In this document: in pieces, positions 60,339-64,000 of the stretch
How positions within the stretch are numbered: the stretch's first letter is position 1
Layout: the number at the start of each line of letters is the position of its first letter
Source of the DNA: Amyloporia xantha
Taxonomy: Eukaryota; Basidiomycota; Agaricomycetes; Polyporales; Adustoporiaceae
Assembly (NCBI GenBank): GCA_036971615.1
Contig: JAYKKR010000010.1
Span: 1,178,001-1,242,000, forward strand
Direction of reading: 5' to 3'
Length of the DNA stretch: 64,000 nucleotides
The notes under the pieces: model-generated
What the model was told of the DNA's origin: nothing
Seen by the model: the letters and a program-made list of their open reading frames with translations, nothing else
Databases searched by the model: none
Program-made: the position numbers and the translations under genes

Positions 60339-61394
60339 TTATGTCGCGGTAGAGGATGACGCTTGATCCTGCGGCGTACTGTTATTCAATGGCAAATCAT
60401 TGATATCTTTGAGAGCGATAATAAGCGGAGCATGGTCGCTATGAGCCCGCTCTTCACTACTTTTGAATGATACGTAGTCTCCAAAACGTGGTCCACCAGC
60501 GAGCGTTCAATGAGGGCGTAGTCTACGCGGGCGCAGTCTGCTCCCTGAGGTTTGCCCTTCGCGAACCAGCTGAACGCGGCCCGATTCCCATGTACCGCGC
60601 GGTACACGTCCACGACGTTGAGTCCCGGAATGAATTCCTCGTTGAATTCCTTGCGCGCCAATGAATGCGGGTACTCCGTGCGGAGGCGGGGGACGCAGTC
60701 CCTCGCAGTGAGTGAGATATTGAAGTCACCAATGAGCACCAGGCGCAGTCCACGCGCCTGTATCGCCTGACATTCTTGCAGGAGCAATCGGTTGAATTCG
60801 CGCTTGCGCTCATTGCGGGTCTTGGGGGCGCTCTGGCCCAAGGAATCCCTCCACATATACTCGCTCCCGTTCAGCGCGTAGACATTGACGAGGGCCCAGC
60901 CGCTCTTCATCTCGAGAATGACAACACGGCCCTCAGCGTCCCATTCTACTTCGCGACTTTTAGCGATAAGCTCTGGGTGTTTGGTATACGTGATGACACC
61001 GAAATGCCTTTGACCACGGACAGCTCGGTTGAGCGACATATACGATGTATATTTGGGTCCTCCGTCACTCTTGTTGACAGCGGTCTTGAGTGCCGAGATC
61101 CACTCCTTGTCCGTCTGTCGGGCACGGACTTCTTGCAGACAGACAAAGTCAGGAAAGTCGTGCCGGGCGATGAGATCGCGGAGGAGTGAGAGGTGGCTAC
61201 CAGGCGGGACCGAGGATGCCCCCACCTTGCGAGGGAGGTAAATTAAGGAAGGGGACAGGCGTCTCGACATTCCAGGAGAGAATGCGGGTAGTTTTGCTGG
61301 AAACTGTGGGAGGTGGCAAATCTGACCGTGCCTTCTTCATCGGAAGAGTATCTGTGGCTGCAACGGAGACGGCGCTCCTGGACCGTTTGGACAT
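60339..61394 (-). CDS. ExoIII/APE1-family AP endonuclease
   Basis: ATG 61394 gives MSKRSRSAVSVAATDTLPMK and TTRILSWNV. The body reads LLRDLIARHDFPDFVCLQEV, ALVNVYALNGSEYMWRDSLG, LVLIGDFNISLTARDCVPRL, VDVYRAVHGNRAAFSWF and ARVDYALIERSLVDH. The final part carries the SDHAPLIIAL motif, ending QASSSTAT at TAA 60,339-60,341. Metal and catalytic residues of the fold are visible: Asn in SWNV, Glu in LQE, Asp/Asn in GDFN, Asp in RVDY and Asp-His in SDH. The enzyme would incise abasic sites. The frame must change twice (near 61,225-61,269 and 60,450-60,487), either by introns of 31-43 and 38 nt or by indels. Confidence 0.85.
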
Positions 61395-61770
61395 TGAAGC
61401 GGTGAACACTGTTCTTGCGAGACGGGTAATATTGAACACTAGAAACTAATTGCACTCAGCAGGCGATCACTGTTGCGATTAAAAAGAAAACAAACCGAAA
61501 GTGATCTTGTCGAGCTCAACCTGCTTAGCCAGACGGAGGTACTCGGTAGGATTGTTAGTATGCCGATGTTGACGTCATGCCTTTCCGGCACCCTGCGAGT
61601 GAAACTCCCTCAGGCTGGAAATGAGGGCAACGATCTGAACATGTATAGCGATCCGCGTGAAGTGCATTAGGCCTACTTATATGGGGGCATATTAGCAGGA
61701 GAGAAACGTATTCTAGGACACATGTGCATAAATATTACGACGATAGCAAACGGCACATCCGACCATCTCA
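61395..61770. promoter_or_regulatory. AP endonuclease upstream region and 3' flank of transcription factor
   Basis: This 376-bp stretch lies between two minus-strand genes, so it contains the AP endonuclease promoter. No gene or repeat is recognised. Confidence 0.4.
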
Positions 61771-64000
61771 TCATGAATTATCCCCGCCGTGTATTGAATT
61801 CACCAATGACTCCCAATAGCTCCAGTCCGAACCGTCTAATCCCGGCAGTTGTTCGCTGCCTATCATCGGAGGTGTGTTTGGCAGCCAGCCTGAAAGATCT
61901 GTAAGACCAGGCGTGCCCCATGGCAGACGACTTGTCGTACCCGTCGTATCGTCTGTTGGCCCACCGCTGAAGATGTTGCACCACTGGTCCAACAGCAACT
62001 GTGCAGCAGACTCCGAATCATCCCCAGGTGGGCTGCCAGTGGCCGACTGCGAGCCAGTTTCTACTTGCTGCAAATGCGAAGGAATAGCAGGCGAATGCGG
62101 GTATGCCTGTTTCGAGAACGAGGTCATCGACAGCGAGGGCACGTTCGACAATGTGGGGCCCGTCATTGATGAACTCCCGGCACGACTGGGGGAACTAGCA
62201 CCAGGCGTTTGGAGAGGCTCGCGCGTGCCGAACGAGAAAGTAGGCTTCTTGAGGCTCGGCGACGGCATGCTCGAGCCAGCTTGATCATGTGCAGAATCTG
62301 CGGCTGTAGCCATCTGCGTCGATCGATCCTTCAAGAATTGTATAATGTTAATCTCCCTGCGCGTGGTCTCATCCAACTCCTTCTGCTCGTGGCTCTTGAG
62401 GAAACTGTCCACGACCGCGTGCATGGAATCTGCGTCATTGCCCCTGGGGTACAGGACCAGATATATACCGCTGATCATAGCGGATTGAAACTCCCGGTAT
62501 GCGCTTGCGATTGGATCCCGAGCTTCCTTTGTAGTCGTCGCCAGGAAAGTGCGCCGAATGCGGTAATCAGTCAGGGCGGACTCGAAACAAGCCTGCCGCG
62601 AACGAAGGTAGCGGTCGGAGCCTAACCGTCGTAGGAGATATGGACGGTTCAACGTGATCCTCACGAATAGGATCTCCGTGACTAGAAGGAAACGGTGTAC
62701 GGGAATATATGGATGTGATTGGTCGAGGGACGTGTCCGGCTCAACTCCGTAATGTGCGGGAAGGGTCTGCATGAATTTTACCAATTCGTCATCAAGAGTT
62801 AGCACCTCTGAGTAATGGCTTGCAGTCCGAACTTGCTGGAAGTGGTGCGAGACGCGGCCCATGATCCCCGATAGGGTATGTCGAAGGATGATAAATGTAG
62901 AGTAGGTGGGCGTCGTAAGTGGAAGGGGCTTGCGGACATCGAGTGAGGTGAAGTCGTCTACGTTAGATGGTGGCAGCGTAGATGTAAACACATCCTGGAT
63001 GGCAATGGGTCTCCCCAGAACCAGTGCAATAGATCGATCGGCGTGATATAGGTGTGACCTGATATGAATGTACCTGAGTTATTGCTTAACACGATAGGGA
63101 GAAGACTCACCATATCCGTCGGCGTTTTTCCACTCGGATGACATCCATGCCCTGATAGAGTGCTCTTGAGTACTTGTACCTAGCGGAGTCAATGCAGATC
63201 ATCGTACCATAGCAGCTCCGTCTCTATGCATTCCTAACGCCTGCGCGGTTCGAACAGCAGCACCGAGTTGATTCCAGGATTCAGTCATCCTACGATCGAG
63301 GATGAGGAATCGGGCACTCTACAGATCAGTGAGACACTGCGATAACAAGACATGCACCCTAGTACTTACTAGCATACGAGTCAACACCATTTCAAAACAA
63401 TCTGGTGCTATAGCAGCTGCGATAATGAGTGCTCGACGTGCTACCGACCATGTAAGTCTGGATCATTTACCAGAGCAAAAATCGCTCACAAGACCAATAA
63501 TATCGAGTGGATGTTAACTTTCGGGTACGCTCATCACCCCCAATGTGTTCAGGGGCTAGTCGGATGGAAATAGCTAGTACAACAAATAACAGGGGCAAGA
63601 ATCGAAGATTGTTCGGATTTAGCATCATCCCCTCGGCGCATATCGCAGCATAAGACGCGCGAAAGTCACGTTCTGGAATAGGATAGCGCGTCCAGTTTCT
63701 AATAGTCATCCAATCGTATTATAAGTAGCACAGGGGACACTGTGTATACACGTACATGGCCGCAAAGTAGTGATCCACAAGTCGATTAGACAAATGTCGG
63801 GGAGGAAGATCTTGGACGAGCTCCGGCACCTTCGTGGGCGAGAATCCGTAATCGGAAATCAGTCTTTGCAGCTTGTCGGCAGCGTTAGGTTCTTGGGTGG
63901 AGAGTAGCTTCGATTCCGGAGGAAAGATATCGGCCGGCAGATGATTAGACATCGCATCGCCTGCAGATAATTTCTCTACGTGTTGTAACTGCAAGCGGCC
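61771..64000 (-). CDS. Fungal-specific transcription factor domain protein (N-terminus beyond window)
   Basis: The gene enters from the right edge. Exons give SAGDAMSNHLPADIFPPES, LISDYGFSPTKVPELVQDLP, RHLSNRLVDHYFAAM, TRYPIPERDFRASYAAICAE and LPLLFVVLAISIRLAPEHIG. Then come MDVIRVEKRRRIW joined to SHLYHADRSIALVLGRP, and PYIPVHRFLLVTEILFVRIT, NRPYLLRRLGSDRYLRSRQA. The RRRIW..LY..DRS.AL.LGRP segment is the hallmark of the fungal-specific TF domain found with Zn2Cys6 DNA-binding proteins; the zinc cluster would lie outside the window. The last 200 residues are Ser/Pro/Gly-rich, ending LVNSIHGGDNS at 61,771. Its target genes are unknown. Confidence 0.85.

Overview
The window is nuclear DNA of a filamentous basidiomycete, most likely an Agaricomycete. 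Genes are dense and packed with short GT-AG introns of about 40-70 nt. Proteins read best as basidiomycete-type orthologues of fungal housekeeping genes, and there are no prokaryotic or organellar features. I can support 21 protein-coding loci plus a duplicated ceramide synthase (22 in all), two of them cut by the window edges, and three degenerate gene remnants. I found no rRNA, tRNA or CRISPR.

Layout. 1-9.6 kb: the 5' part of an alpha/beta hydrolase (-), NAD-isocitrate dehydrogenase subunit IDH1 (+), a conserved fungal protein of unknown function (-), AP-1 sigma adaptin (+) and RNA exonuclease 3 (-). 9.3-19.1 kb: a segmental duplication. Each copy carries the 5' part of REX3, the divergent promoter, a complete-length ceramide synthase gene (LAG1, +) and remains of a serine carboxypeptidase (-). 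In copy A REX3 is intact, but LAG1 has a one-base frameshift in its second exon. In copy B the REX3 piece is a truncated pseudogene, while LAG1 has an intact N-terminus. A 181-bp element with 25-bp terminal inverted repeats lies next to the copy-B breakpoint. 19.4-22.3 kb: a Gfd2/YDR514C-like exonuclease-fold protein (-) and the centromeric histone H3 variant CENP-A/Cse4 (+). 22.3-28.7 kb: 6.4 kb without a gene I can support. 28.7-32.8 kb: a long low-complexity protein.

33.7-64 kb: a type I membrane protein (-), RRN7/TAF1B of RNA polymerase I (-), an ER membrane DnaJ protein (+), glutamine synthetase (+), VID27 (-), a small unknown protein (+), a BTB/POZ-like protein (-), an Rpr2-type zinc-ribbon protein of RNase P/MRP type (+), SSD1 (-), IDH2 (-), ESCRT-III VPS24 (-), a Ser/Asp-rich GPI-anchored Knh1-like wall protein (+), an ExoIII-family AP endonuclease (-) and the C-terminal part of a fungal-specific transcription factor (-).

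Most genes are unrelated housekeeping functions rather than a cluster. The one metabolic thread is that both subunits of mitochondrial NAD-isocitrate dehydrogenase, which makes 2-oxoglutarate, and glutamine synthetase, which assimilates ammonium downstream of it, lie within 55 kb. GATA motifs sit just upstream of the glutamine synthetase. Several neighbours are divergent pairs sharing 190-430 bp promoters. No novel multi-gene system stands out. The most informative features are the duplication with its breakpoint element, the decaying paralogues, the CENP-A gene and an SSD1 that keeps the RNase II active-site aspartates.
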